From NCBI RefSeq assembly GCF_018904615.1, contig NZ_JADCNH010000006.1, forward strand, positions 112,986-176,985: 64,000 bases of DNA, written 5' to 3'. The DNA is from Verticiella alkaliphila. GTDB lineage: Bacteria; Pseudomonadota; Gammaproteobacteria; Burkholderiales; Burkholderiaceae_B. The notes below the pieces were generated by a model that ran no database searches, was not told where the DNA came from, and worked only from the letters and a program-made list of their open reading frames with translations. The translations under genes were made by a program, and so were the position numbers. Below are positions 28,026 through 36,705 of the stretch, one piece after another; positions within the stretch are counted from its first letter, which is position 1; each line of letters opens with the position of its first letter.

Positions 28026-28672
28026 TGTCGCTGTCGCGTCTTGAACGCATCCAGCGCCTGGATGCGGTGTTGCCCCAGACCCAGTGCACGCAGTGCGGCT
28101 TTGACGGCTGCCTGCCCTACGCCGAAGCCCTGGCCGATGGCGTAGCTGGGACGGATCGGTGCCCGCCTGGCGGCGATGCCGGTGCCCAGGCGCTGGCAGA
28201 TCTGCTGGGCCAGCCCTTTCAGCCCTTCGATCGCACACGCGGCGCGGACGCCCCGTTGACGGTAGCGCGCATCGACGAGGCGCATTGCATCGGCTGCATG
28301 CTGTGCATTCGCGCCTGCCCCGTCGACGCCATCATCGGTGGCAACAAGCGCATGCACGCCGTGCTGACCGACGCCTGTACGGGCTGCGGCCTGTGCGTGC
28401 CGCCCTGTCCGGTCGATTGCATCACGATGGAGCCGGTGCTGCCCGCTCGCACGTGGACGGCGGACGACGCCACCCGTGCGCGCATGCATCATCAACGGCG
28501 TCAACGCCGACTCGCTCGCGTACCCGTCGAGGCCCGCGCTGCGGCCGGCCCCGTCGCCGCGCCACGCACGGCGGCAGCACCTGCCAACGCCGCGCCCGCC
28601 GATGCCGAGGATCGCAAGCGTGACGCCATCGCGGCAGCGTTGGCGCGCGCCCGTGCGCGACGCCAGCCATGA
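28025..28672 (+). CDS. rsxB: RnfB/RsxB-like iron-sulfur protein
   Basis: The 215-residue protein contains an N-terminal 4Fe-4S region (QCTQCGFDGCLPYAEAL, then a fourth Cys in RCPPGG) and two ferredoxin clusters, CIGCMLCIRACPVDAI and CTGCGLCVPPCPVDCI. An Ala/Arg-rich tail follows. It lacks the N-terminal membrane helix of classical RnfB, and no other rnf genes are present. A soluble RsxB-like protein directly before nth is a common arrangement in Burkholderiales. It starts inside the phaZ stop (TGATG) and overlaps nth by four bases. The electron partner is unknown. Confidence 0.9.
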   Translation: MSLSRLERIQRLDAVLPQTQCTQCGFDGCLPYAEALADGVAGTDRCPPGGDAGAQALADLLGQPFQPFDRTRGADAPLTVARIDEAHCIGCMLCIRACPVDAIIGGNKRMHAVLTDACTGCGLCVPPCPVDCITMEPVLPARTWTADDATRARMHHQRRQRRLARVPVEARAAAGPVAAPRTAAAPANAAPADAEDRKRDAIAAALARARARRQP

Positions 28673-29304
28673 ATGCCGAGAAGCGCCGCGCCATCTTCGA
28701 GCGATTGCGTGCGGCCAATCCCACCCCCACCACCGAACTCGAATACGGTACGCCGTTCCAGCTGCTGATTGCCGTGCTGCTGTCGGCCCAGGCCACGGAC
28801 AAATCGGTGAATCTTGCCACGCGCCCCCTCTTTGCCAGGCACGGCACCCCCGCGGCGCTGTTGGCCTTGGGCGAGGACGGCGTGGCCGACGCCATCAAGA
28901 CGATCGGGCTCTACCGCACCAAGGCCCGCAACGTGGTGGCCACCTGCCGCATCCTCATCGAGCAGCACGGCGGCGAGGTGCCGCAGGATCGTGAATCGCT
29001 CGAAGCGCTGCCCGGCGTGGGCCGCAAGACAGCCAACGTCGTGCTGAACACGGCCTTCGGCCAGCCCACGATCGCCGTGGATACGCACATCTTCCGGGTA
29101 TCCAATCGCACCCGCATCGCACCGGGCAAGGACGTGGTCGCCGTCGAGAACGCCCTGTTGAAGTTCGTGCCGCGCGAGTTCCTGCACGACGCCCACCACT
29201 GGCTCATCCTGCATGGCCGCTACGTGTGTGTGGCGCGCAAGCCCAAGTGCCCACAGTGCGGGATTGCCGACTTGTGCGAATTCAAGGACAAGACGCCGGC
29301 TTGA
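28669..29304 (+). CDS. nth: Endonuclease III
   Basis: The 211-residue base-excision glycosylase/AP lyase removes oxidised pyrimidines. The helix-hairpin-helix motif LPGVGRKTANVVLN carries the catalytic Lys, and the catalytic Asp is in IAVDTHIFRV. The C-terminal [4Fe-4S] cluster uses the cysteines of CVARKPKCPQCGIADLC. Its ATG overlaps the rsxB stop, so the two are coupled. Confidence 0.96.
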   Translation: MNAEKRRAIFERLRAANPTPTTELEYGTPFQLLIAVLLSAQATDKSVNLATRPLFARHGTPAALLALGEDGVADAIKTIGLYRTKARNVVATCRILIEQHGGEVPQDRESLEALPGVGRKTANVVLNTAFGQPTIAVDTHIFRVSNRTRIAPGKDVVAVENALLKFVPREFLHDAHHWLILHGRYVCVARKPKCPQCGIADLCEFKDKTPA

Positions 29305-29388
29305 CGCGACCGAGCGGGCACGGAACGGGCGGCTTTGGGCATACACTGACTGCTTTGTGCCGACCCCTCTCCCACGCCGCTCACGCCC

Positions 29389-30168
29389 ATGACGACCCGA
29401 TCGAAGTCTGCCCCGAAGCCTGCCAAAAAGTCCGTCAAGAAGTCCGCCACGTCTGCCGCCGCGCATGGCGCGCCGATCGAGCTGCACAGCTGGCCCACGC
29501 CCAATGGCCAGAAAGTGCATATCGCGCTCGAAGAACTCGGCCTCGCGTACAACGTCCATGCGGTGAACATCGGCAAGGGTGACCAGTTCGCCAAGGACTT
29601 CCTCTCGATCAGCCCGAACAACAAGATCCCGGCCATCCTCGATCCGAATGGTCCGGACGGCAAGCCGTATGCGGTGTTCGAATCGGGCGCCATCCTGGTC
29701 TACCTGGCGAGCAAGACGGGCCAGCTGCTGGGCAATACCGACAGCGAGCGCTTCACCATCCTGCAGTGGGTGATGTTCCAGATGGGCGGGGTAGGTCCGA
29801 TGCTGGGGCAGAACCACCACTTCCGGATCTACGCACCTGAGAAGATCCAGTACGCCATCGACCGCTACACCAACGAGGCGCGCCGCCTCTATGGCGTCAT
29901 CGACACGCGCCTGGCCAAGTCCGCCTTCCTGGGCGGCGAGCACTACAGCATCGCGGACATCGCGGTCTATCCGTGGCTGGTGCCGCATGAGCGGCAAGGC
30001 ATCGATCTCAACGATTTTCCGCATCTGAAGGCGTGGTACGACGGCATCGCCGCACGCGCGGCCGTGCAGCGCGGCATGGCGGTGCTGGCGAGCGAACGTA
30101 AGCCGATCGAGAATGACGACAAGGCGCGCGAAGCCATGTTCGGCGCCACGCAGTACCAACGCCGATGA
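29389..30168 (+). CDS. Nu-class glutathione S-transferase-like protein
   Basis: The 259-residue protein has a thioredoxin-fold N-domain (IELHSWPTPNGQKVHIALEE, then NKIPAILDPNG and FESGAILVYLA) and an all-helical C-domain (GENHYSIADIA-like GGEHYSIADIAVYPW). It matches the YghU/YfcG group, which shows disulfide-bond reductase activity with glutathione. The first 27 residues are a Lys/Ala-rich extension (KSAPKPAKKSVKKSATSAAA) that most YfcG proteins lack. It overlaps pdxY by four bases. Confidence 0.9.
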   Translation: MTTRSKSAPKPAKKSVKKSATSAAAHGAPIELHSWPTPNGQKVHIALEELGLAYNVHAVNIGKGDQFAKDFLSISPNNKIPAILDPNGPDGKPYAVFESGAILVYLASKTGQLLGNTDSERFTILQWVMFQMGGVGPMLGQNHHFRIYAPEKIQYAIDRYTNEARRLYGVIDTRLAKSAFLGGEHYSIADIAVYPWLVPHERQGIDLNDFPHLKAWYDGIAARAAVQRGMAVLASERKPIENDDKAREAMFGATQYQRR

Positions 30169-31043
30169 GCGCCGCGCCGATCGCTCTGACTATCCAGTCC
30201 CACGTGGCCTGGGGGCATGTGGGCAACGCGGCGGCTGTGCCCGCGCTGCAGCTGCTCGGCATCGAAGCCGTGCCGATCCATACCGTGCAGTTCTCCAATC
30301 ACACCGGGTATGGCGAGTTCAAGGGGCAGGTCTTCCCGGCGAGCCACGTGCGCGACGTGCTGGACGGTCTGGCCGCGCGCGGTGTTCTGGCACGCTGCGA
30401 TGCCGTGCTGTCGGGCTATCTGGGCGACGCGGCCACCGGCGAGGCCATTCTCGACGCCGTAGCCGAGATCCGGCGCCAGCGCCCGGACATGCGCTACCTG
30501 TGCGATCCCGTCATGGGCGACGTGGGGCGTGGCATGTTCGTGCGCCCGGGCATTCCGGATTTCCTGCGCGACCGGGCCGTGCCGCGTGCTGACATCATCA
30601 CGCCCAACCAATTCGAGTTCGAATGGCTTGCCGGCCGCGCGCTGACGAGCATCGCGAATGCGGTCGCCTGCGCGCGCGGGCTCCTGCGCACGGGTCCTGG
30701 CCGTCCAGGTCCAGGGGTCATCGTCATCACGAGCCTGCGCACGCCGGACGTGCCGGGCGATCGCCTGGCGACGCTGGCCATCACGGCCGAGGCCGCCTGG
30801 CAGGTCCAGACGCCACTGCTCGATTGCGAGCCGATGCCCAACGGCATGGGCGACGTCTTCTCCGCGGTGCTGCTTGCGCGCGTTCTGCAGGGTGACGCCG
30901 TGCCGGATGCCCTGTCCCACGCCGTGAGCTGTCTGTACGCGCTGGTGGCGCAAGTGCCGCCCGGCGGGCGCGATCTTCCGCTCGTCGCGGCCCGCGACCA
31001 GGTGTCCACGCCGGCACAGCGCTTCGTCGCAGAGGCGGTATGA
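30165..31043 (+). CDS. pdxY: Pyridoxal kinase
   Basis: The 292-residue ribokinase-fold enzyme phosphorylates pyridoxal in vitamin B6 salvage. It has the substrate-binding IQSHVAWGHVGNAAAVPALQ, the VLSGYLGDA segment, CDPVMGD near residues 110-116, TPNQFEFEWLAG and the anion-hole motif PNGMGDVFSAVLLA with the catalytic Asp. It overlaps the glutathione-transferase gene (ATGA) and lies 88 bases before earP. Confidence 0.94.
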   Translation: MSAAPIALTIQSHVAWGHVGNAAAVPALQLLGIEAVPIHTVQFSNHTGYGEFKGQVFPASHVRDVLDGLAARGVLARCDAVLSGYLGDAATGEAILDAVAEIRRQRPDMRYLCDPVMGDVGRGMFVRPGIPDFLRDRAVPRADIITPNQFEFEWLAGRALTSIANAVACARGLLRTGPGRPGPGVIVITSLRTPDVPGDRLATLAITAEAAWQVQTPLLDCEPMPNGMGDVFSAVLLARVLQGDAVPDALSHAVSCLYALVAQVPPGGRDLPLVAARDQVSTPAQRFVAEAV

Positions 31044-31131
31044 ATTGGGCAGCACGCCACACCAGGCGCACGCGCGGGGTTGCGTCTCCGACGCCGCAGT
31101 CGTGACGCCTGGCCGCGGGGAAGGCGCGAGC

Positions 31132-32214
31132 ATGGGCGCGGACATCTTCTGCCGCGTGGTCGACAATTTCGGCGACATCGGCGTGTGCTGGCGCCTGGCG
31201 CGGCGCCTGGCCCAAGGCTACGGCTGGCGCGTGCGTCTCTGGGTGGACGACCTGGCGAGCTTCGGCCGCCTGGCTCCCGAGGTCGCGGCCGGTGCCCGCA
31301 TGCTCGACGGCGTGGAGATCGTGATGTGGACGGCCCCGGCCCCCGCACGCTTGCCGCTCGACGTCGTCATCGAGGCGTTCGCCTGCGATCCGCCACCCGC
31401 GTATCGCGCGGCGCTCACGCCGGGCCACCGCTGGCTGAACCTCGAATACCTCACGGCCGAGGACTGGGCCGAGGGCTGCCACGGCATGCCCTCGCCGCAG
31501 GGCAATGGCGTCGTCAAGACCTTCTTTTTTCCGGGTTTCACATCCCGCACCGGGGGCTTGTTGCGTGAGCCCGGCCTGCTGGCCGAACGCGACGCTCTCC
31601 AGGCGGATCCCTCGGCGCGCGAAGCCTTTCTCGCGCGCATCGGCATCGACCCGGCAACGAGCGCGTCGATCGCGCGCGGCGACACCGATCTCTATCCCGT
31701 CTTCTGTTACCCGGATGCCCCGGTAGCGCATTGGCGACAGGTAATCGCTGCCGGGCCGCGTCCGGCGGTGATCGCACTCCTGGGCGGCAGCGCGCCGGGC
31801 GTCCAGCCCGGGACGGGGCATGTGACCACGTTACGCCTGCCGTTTCTCCCCCACGCGGATTTCGATCGCCTCCTGTGGTGCGGCACCGTCAACGGCGTGC
31901 GTGGGGAGGATTCGTTCGTGCGCGCCCAATGGGCGGCGCGCCCGCTGCTCTGGCACATCTATCCGCAGGAAGACGCGGCGCATCTGGACAAACTCAACGC
32001 CTGGCTGGATCGCCTCGCGCCGCCTGAGCCCGTGCGCGCGCTGCACGCGGCCTGGAATCAATCCGACGCCACCGCGCTGGCCGCGGCGTGGCAAGCGGCG
32101 ACCGGGGCCGCGTGGGCGCCCTGGGTCGCGACAATGCAACACTGGAGCGGTCACCTCAGCACGGATATCCCGGAACTCGCCGCGGCCATCGTCGATTCGC
32201 ACAAGGCGGGTTAG
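31132..32214 (+). CDS. earP: EF-P arginine rhamnosyltransferase EarP
   Basis: The 360-residue GT-B glycosyltransferase transfers rhamnose from dTDP-rhamnose to Arg32 of elongation factor P. The N-terminal CRVVDNFGDIGVCWRLARRL contains the catalytic-region aspartates of EarP, and the C-terminal region has FVRAQWAARPLLWHIYPQED. The ATG at 31132 directly precedes the conserved MGADIFCRVVDN. It lies 41 bases before efp, the substrate gene, which is the usual arrangement. Confidence 0.94.
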   Translation: MGADIFCRVVDNFGDIGVCWRLARRLAQGYGWRVRLWVDDLASFGRLAPEVAAGARMLDGVEIVMWTAPAPARLPLDVVIEAFACDPPPAYRAALTPGHRWLNLEYLTAEDWAEGCHGMPSPQGNGVVKTFFFPGFTSRTGGLLREPGLLAERDALQADPSAREAFLARIGIDPATSASIARGDTDLYPVFCYPDAPVAHWRQVIAAGPRPAVIALLGGSAPGVQPGTGHVTTLRLPFLPHADFDRLLWCGTVNGVRGEDSFVRAQWAARPLLWHIYPQEDAAHLDKLNAWLDRLAPPEPVRALHAAWNQSDATALAAAWQAATGAAWAPWVATMQHWSGHLSTDIPELAAAIVDSHKAG

Positions 32215-32255
32215 AATGCTGAGTTAACTTTTCTTTCCCGCTCAGGATTTTTTCC

Positions 32256-32813
32256 GTGAAAACTGCCCAGGAACTGCGCGTTGGCAACGTCATCATGGTC
32301 GGCAGCGAGCCGCTCGTGGTGCAGAAGGCCGAATACAACAAGTCCGGCCGCAACGCCGCCGTCGTCAAGCTGAAGATGAAGAATCTTCTCACCGCCTCCG
32401 GCACCGAATCGGTGTACAAGGCCGACGAGAAGTTCGAAGTGCTGATGCTCGAGCGCAAGGAGTGCACCTACTCCTACTTCGGCGATCCCATGTATGTCTT
32501 CATGGATGCCGAGTACAACCAGTACGAGATCGAAGCCGAGAGCATGGGCGACGCCCTCAACTACCTCGAAGAAGGCATGCCGGCCGAAGTCGTGTTCTAC
32601 GAAGGCCGCGCCATCTCGGTGGACCTGCCCAACACGCTCGTGCGCGAGATCACCTACACCGAGCCGGCCGTCCGTGGCGACACCTCCGGCAAGGTCATGA
32701 AGCCCGCCAAGCTGAGCTCCGGTTTCGAGCTGCCCGTGCCGCTCTTCTGCGACATCGGCGACAAGATCGAAATCGACACGCGCACCAACGAGTATCGCAG
32801 CCGCGTGAAGTAA
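32256..32813 (+). CDS. efp: Elongation factor P
   Basis: The 185-residue factor relieves ribosome stalling at polyproline. The modification loop reads [11 protein letters not shown] with Arg at position 32, the residue rhamnosylated by EarP. This differs from the lysine type modified by EpmA and agrees with the adjacent earP. The three beta-barrel domains are complete, ending [12 protein letters not shown]. The start codon is GTG. A strong terminator follows. Confidence 0.97.
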   Translation: MKTAQELRVGNVIMVGSEPLVVQKAEYNKSGRNAAVVKLKMKNLLTASGTESVYKADEKFEVLMLERKECTYSYFGDPMYVFMDAEYNQYEIEAESMGDALNYLEEGMPAEVVFYEGRAISVDLPNTLVREITYTEPAVRGDTSGKVMKPAKLSSGFELPVPLFCDIGDKIEIDTRTNEYRSRVK

Positions 32814-32848
32814 ATCCGCCGTTCGGCCTCTCGAGGCCGAGCCGCGTC

Positions 32849-32880
32849 AACCCCCCGTCTGGCTGGCCAGCGGGGGGTTT
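32849..32880. terminator. Intrinsic terminator after efp
   Basis: A nine-base perfect stem, AACCCCCCG at 32849-32857 and CGGGGGGTT at 32871-32879, closes a 13-base loop and is followed by a T. It lies between convergent efp and the amidase gene and can serve both directions. Confidence 0.75.
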
Positions 32881-32911
32881 CGTCATGGTGCCGCGCCGTC
32901 ACTGGGTTCGT

Positions 32912-34216
32912 TCAGCGAGCACCGCCCTCTGCGTCGATGATCGGCGCCAAGGCGCGCGCCATCTGCAACAACGCCCCGTCGCGATGGCGCGGCGCGACGA
33001 GCTGCACGCCCACCGGCAGCCCGGCGGGCCCCGTCGTGCAGGGCACCGCAACGCACGGCACGTGCAGCAATGTCCAGATGGCGTTGAACACGTGATTGCC
33101 TGTCGTGTGCAAGCCCTCGGGCGCTTCGCCCGGGGACGCCGGCGTGAGCAAGACGTCCACGCTCGCCGCCTGCAACACAGCCGCGAACTGCGCGCGCGCG
33201 AGGTCTGCGGTGTCGTAGGCCGCCACGAGCGCCTCGGGCGAGTAGCCGTACGCATTGCTCACGTGCGCGCGAAAGTCGGCGTGCAGGGCTTCGCCATGCG
33301 CAAGATCCAGATCGAGGAAGGCCGCCCTGCCCTCACCGCGCATGATGGCATCCTGAGCATCACGGACGCCGTCGAACGCCGCGGGTAGTTCCAGATCGAC
33401 CACCGTCACGCCTGCAGCGATCAGACGTGATTGCGCGAGCGCCAGCGCCTGTTCGCCCGCCGGCTCGATGTGTTTCCACACCGGGGACCGGCACACTCCC
33501 ACGCGAATGTCACGCAAGGCCGCAGCCGCGTCCTCGTTTGCCCCATTCAGGCGGTAGGCCTGTGCCATCAGCGTCAGGTCCTCCACGCATCTGCCGAACC
33601 AGCCGATCGTGTCCAGGCCCGCAGCATAAAGCTTCGCGCCTTCGCGGCTCACGGCACCCCAGGTAGGCTTCAGGGCGTAGATGCCATTGAAGGAAGCAGG
33701 CCGGATGTGCGAGCCGCCCGTCTGCGTGCCCAGGGCGAGGGGTACCTGCCGATCCCCCACCGCGGCCGCCGAGCCCGATGACGAACCGCCGGGCGTGTGG
33801 GCAAAGTTGCGGGGGTGCCGCGTCGCCGCCTTGCGGCCGCCGACCGCGAACTCGACCGTGTCGGTCTTGCCGAGGAGGACGGCGCCCGCCGAGCGCAGGA
33901 TCGCGACGCAGGCCGCGTCACGGGACGGCTGGTAGCCCTGAAACAACGGCGAGTTGAACGTGGTGGGCAGATCTGCCGTGTCGATCATGTCCTTCACGCC
34001 GAACGGCAGCCCGTGCAGGGGGCTGCGCGTCGGCCGCTTGTCGGCTTCTCTGGCCCAGCGCAGGGCGAACGCGGGATCGACGTGCAACCATGCGCGCACA
34101 TCCGCGTCGCGTGCGTCGATCCGCTCCAGGCAGGAGCGAACGAGCGCCTCGCTCGTGAGCGTTCCCGCCTGGATGGCCTGCGAGGCAGCCCAGGCCGTCA
34201 GTTCATGCGGTTCCAT
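32912..34216 (-). CDS. Amidase signature family protein
   Basis: The 434-residue hydrolase has the Ser-cisSer-Lys triad of the amidase family: Lys75 in PFGVKDMIDT, the serine run in TPGGSSSGSAAAV near residues 141-153, and the nucleophile Ser169 in LGTQTGGSHIRPAS. It should hydrolyse a carboxamide, but the substrate is unknown. The ATG at 34216 has a strong GAGGAG site; a GTG at 34231 overlapping the upstream stop is an alternative. It follows an isochorismatase-fold hydrolase with translational coupling, suggesting sequential steps on one amide compound imported by the divergent ABC transporter. Confidence 0.9.
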   Translation of the reverse strand: MEPHELTAWAASQAIQAGTLTSEALVRSCLERIDARDADVRAWLHVDPAFALRWAREADKRPTRSPLHGLPFGVKDMIDTADLPTTFNSPLFQGYQPSRDAACVAILRSAGAVLLGKTDTVEFAVGGRKAATRHPRNFAHTPGGSSSGSAAAVGDRQVPLALGTQTGGSHIRPASFNGIYALKPTWGAVSREGAKLYAAGLDTIGWFGRCVEDLTLMAQAYRLNGANEDAAAALRDIRVGVCRSPVWKHIEPAGEQALALAQSRLIAAGVTVVDLELPAAFDGVRDAQDAIMRGEGRAAFLDLDLAHGEALHADFRAHVSNAYGYSPEALVAAYDTADLARAQFAAVLQAASVDVLLTPASPGEAPEGLHTTGNHVFNAIWTLLHVPCVAVPCTTGPAGLPVGVQLVAPRHRDGALLQMARALAPIIDAEGGAR

Positions 34217-34227
34217 ACCGGCGCTCC

Positions 34228-34869
34228 TCACGCTGCTGCCGACAGGGTCGACGCTGCGCTCAGATGCCTTTGCGCTTCGGCGAGCGAAATGATGTTCGCG
34301 TACTTCTTGCCCAGGTCGAAGAGGCTGGACTCGTGCGGTCCCGGCGCACGGTCACCCACGCAGTCGGCCACCACCATCGGGCGCAGGCCATAGGCGGAGG
34401 CGTCCACCGTACTCGCGCGCACGCAGCCGCTCGTGGTGCAGCCTGCCACCAACAGCGTGTCGACGTTGCGCGAGATCAGCCACGACGCGAGTGTCGTCCC
34501 AAAGAAAGCGGATGCGTGGCGCTTCTGAGACACGTATTCCCCAGCGATCGGCGCCACGCTGGGCACGAACTGCGCCGCCGGGCTGTCTGCCGTGAGCTCG
34601 CGCAAGCGCGGCACCTTGTCGCCAAAGGGGCCGATGTCGAAGCCGCCGGGCTGTGTGGTGAAACGGACGTGGGCCACCGGCACGCCATGCTGGCGCGCCG
34701 TGGCGAGCAGCAACACCGTGTTGTCGATGGCGGCGTTGATGTTGTAGCCACCAAAACCGTCTTCACGTGTGAAGCCTTCCTGAAAGTCGATGACGAGCAC
34801 CGCGGATCTGTTGCCGTAGGCCAACAGTTGACCAAATACCTGCTTTTCAAAGATGTCGAGGTCGGACAT
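34228..34869 (-). CDS. Isochorismatase-family cysteine hydrolase
   Basis: The 213-residue protein has the Asp-Lys-Cys triad of the N-carbamoylsarcosine amidohydrolase group: Asp28 in VLVIDFQEGF, Lys116 in SQKRHASAFFGT and Cys149 in GCTTSGCVRAS. Such enzymes cleave carbamoyl or amide C-N bonds. It is a paralogue of the hydrolase at 40678, sharing SAFFGT, TSGCVRA and ECVGD/DCVGD blocks. It heads the minus-strand arm of the divergent locus, and its promoter region has a 12-bp palindrome. Confidence 0.88.
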   Translation of the reverse strand: MSDLDIFEKQVFGQLLAYGNRSAVLVIDFQEGFTREDGFGGYNINAAIDNTVLLLATARQHGVPVAHVRFTTQPGGFDIGPFGDKVPRLRELTADSPAAQFVPSVAPIAGEYVSQKRHASAFFGTTLASWLISRNVDTLLVAGCTTSGCVRASTVDASAYGLRPMVVADCVGDRAPGPHESSLFDLGKKYANIISLAEAQRHLSAASTLSAAA

Positions 34870-34923
34870 GAGTCATTCCCTGAAGAGGTGCATGCGCGCG
34901 CAGCGATGACGCACTACGCCTTG

Positions 34924-34935
34924 ATTGCATGCAAT
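34924..34935. promoter_or_regulatory. Palindromic operator, copy 1
   Basis: ATTGCATGCAAT is a perfect 12-bp palindrome 55 bases before the minus-strand hydrolase start. An identical copy lies at 35095. Its form is close to operators known for GntR/FCD regulators, one of which is encoded at 42440. Confidence 0.6.
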
Positions 34936-35094
34936 TTTATGGGGCGAAAATCCATTGCAGTGCGAAAAAGCACCAGATTTGTGCGGAAATGCTTGCACAT
35001 TTCGAGTGCGATCGACGCACCATCATTACTTCATCACGAAATTTGCATTTTTTATAGGGTCAACCCCTAACCTTTTCTTCAACTCGTGTTTAGA

Positions 35095-35106
35095 ATTGCA
35101 TGCAAT
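35095..35106. promoter_or_regulatory. Palindromic operator, copy 2
   Basis: This is the second perfect copy of ATTGCATGCAAT, 41 bases before the start of the binding-protein gene and 171 bases from copy 1. The pair brackets the AT-rich divergent promoter region, so one regulator could control both arms, possibly with looping. Confidence 0.6.
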
Positions 35107-35147
35107 GTGCGGTAGCACAAATGTCCCAACCAACCAGGGGAATACGC

Positions 35148-36701
35148 ATGACCAAGCCTCACTCCACACTGCGCATGTCGCGCCGCCAATTCACACTGCT
35201 CGCAGGTGGCAGTGCCGCTGTGATGAGTCTGGGGCTGTCTTGCCTGGTACAGGCACAGAGCACGTCGACGGTCCGTGTACGCCTCGCCTCGGATATCGGC
35301 AACCTCGATCCCGCACGGATCTTCCAGATCGAAAACCAGTCTGTCGCCAGCCACATCTTCAACGGCCTGGTGAAGTACGACCCCGCGTCCAACGCCATCG
35401 TCCCCGACCTGGCCAGCGCCTGGACGGTCGACGGTGGAAAGGTCTACACATTCACGCTGCGCGAGGGCGTTACCTTCCACAAGGGCCATGGCCCCTTCAC
35501 CGCGGACGACGTCAAGTTCTCTTTCGAGCGTGTGCTCGACCCGAAGACAGCCAGCGCCTACGCCGGGCAGCTCGCGGCCATCGAGCGCATCGAGACGCCC
35601 ACGCCACAGACGGTGGTGATCACGCTGAAGTCGCCCAACGCCGGATTCCTGCACAAGGTGGCGGCGTTCAATCAAGGCTGGATCGTGAGCCGCAAGGCCG
35701 TGACGGAGATGGGTGACGAGAAGGTGCGGCTCAACCCTGTTGGCACCGGCCCCTTCGTTTTCGAGCGGTGGACACCCGGCCAGGAAGTGAGTCTTTCGGC
35801 CAATCCGGACTACTTCGAAGGCGCACCCAAGGTCGGCAGCGTGGTGTTTCGCATCATCCGAGACGAGACGGCCTCGGCCATCGCGCTCGAGAACGGCGAG
35901 ATCGACGTGTTCTTCAGCCTGCAGCAGCCCGAGGTGATCGCCCGCTTGAAGCAAGGCGGCAAGGTGACGGTGCTGGACCGCCCCGCCAACCACACGATCA
36001 ATCTCGTGCTCAACACCACCGTCAAGCCCCTGGACGACGTGCGGGTGCGCCGCGCCATCGCGTACGCCATCAATCGCCCAGCGCTGCTGCAAGGTTTCTT
36101 CAAGGGCACCAAGGGCGAGGCCTTCAATGTCCTGACATCGTCGTTCCCGGAATACAGCGAGGACGTGCCGCGCTACGACTACGATCCTGCGAAGGCGCGC
36201 GAGCTCCTCAAGGAAGCCGGCGTCGGCAACTTCACGCTGGAGCTTGTCACCCCCGCTGCTGCGCCGTACGACAAGCTCGTCGTGCCCATGGCCAGCGATC
36301 TGATGGCTGTCGGCATTCAATGCAAGCTGCAGATCCTGGAGCGCGGCACCTTCCTGCAGGCGCGCGCCAAGGGCACGATTCCGACCTCGATCACGGGTGT
36401 GGTCGGCGCCCCCGATCCGGACAGCCCCATCCTCACCCTGTACTCCAAGGCGTCATTCCCGCCCGGGCTCAATACCGCGCACTACGCCGGGATCGAGGAC
36501 CTCATCGCCGCAGCGGCGACTGCGCCCGACGACACGGCGCGCAAGGTGGCCTATGGCGAGATCCTGAAGAAGACAATGGCCGACGTGCCCGTGATCCCGC
36601 TCTACGCGGATCACCTCTTCATTGCCCACGGGCCGCGCGTGAAGGGATTCGTGCAGAACTCGCTTTTCACCGTCAACGTCGCGCCCGTGGCGCTGGGCTG
36701 A
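35148..36701 (+). CDS. Peptide-type ABC transporter, substrate-binding protein
   Basis: The 517-residue periplasmic protein belongs to the DppA/OppA family (SBP_bac_5): VRVRLASDIGNLDPARIF at the mature start, LRDGV-like LREGVTFHKG, and FTADDVKFSFERVLD. The signal peptide contains MSRRQFTLLAGG, a twin-arginine pattern, before a hydrophobic stretch ending VQAQ, so Tat export is likely. The ATG at 35148 follows AGGGG. It is the first gene of a complete transporter followed by a hydrolase, suggesting import of an amide- or peptide-like compound; the ligand is unknown. Confidence 0.92.
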   Translation: MTKPHSTLRMSRRQFTLLAGGSAAVMSLGLSCLVQAQSTSTVRVRLASDIGNLDPARIFQIENQSVASHIFNGLVKYDPASNAIVPDLASAWTVDGGKVYTFTLREGVTFHKGHGPFTADDVKFSFERVLDPKTASAYAGQLAAIERIETPTPQTVVITLKSPNAGFLHKVAAFNQGWIVSRKAVTEMGDEKVRLNPVGTGPFVFERWTPGQEVSLSANPDYFEGAPKVGSVVFRIIRDETASAIALENGEIDVFFSLQQPEVIARLKQGGKVTVLDRPANHTINLVLNTTVKPLDDVRVRRAIAYAINRPALLQGFFKGTKGEAFNVLTSSFPEYSEDVPRYDYDPAKARELLKEAGVGNFTLELVTPAAAPYDKLVVPMASDLMAVGIQCKLQILERGTFLQARAKGTIPTSITGVVGAPDPDSPILTLYSKASFPPGLNTAHYAGIEDLIAAAATAPDDTARKVAYGEILKKTMADVPVIPLYADHLFIAHGPRVKGFVQNSLFTVNVAPVALG

Positions 36702-36705
36702 TCGC

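Noticed and set aside
28025..28672. Part of a complete Rnf electron-transport complex
   Set aside because: No rnfA, C, D, G or E genes are adjacent and the membrane helix of RnfB is missing.
34870..35147. A small RNA or riboswitch in the AT-rich gap
   Set aside because: I see palindromic operator sites but no recognisable riboswitch core or terminator within the gap.
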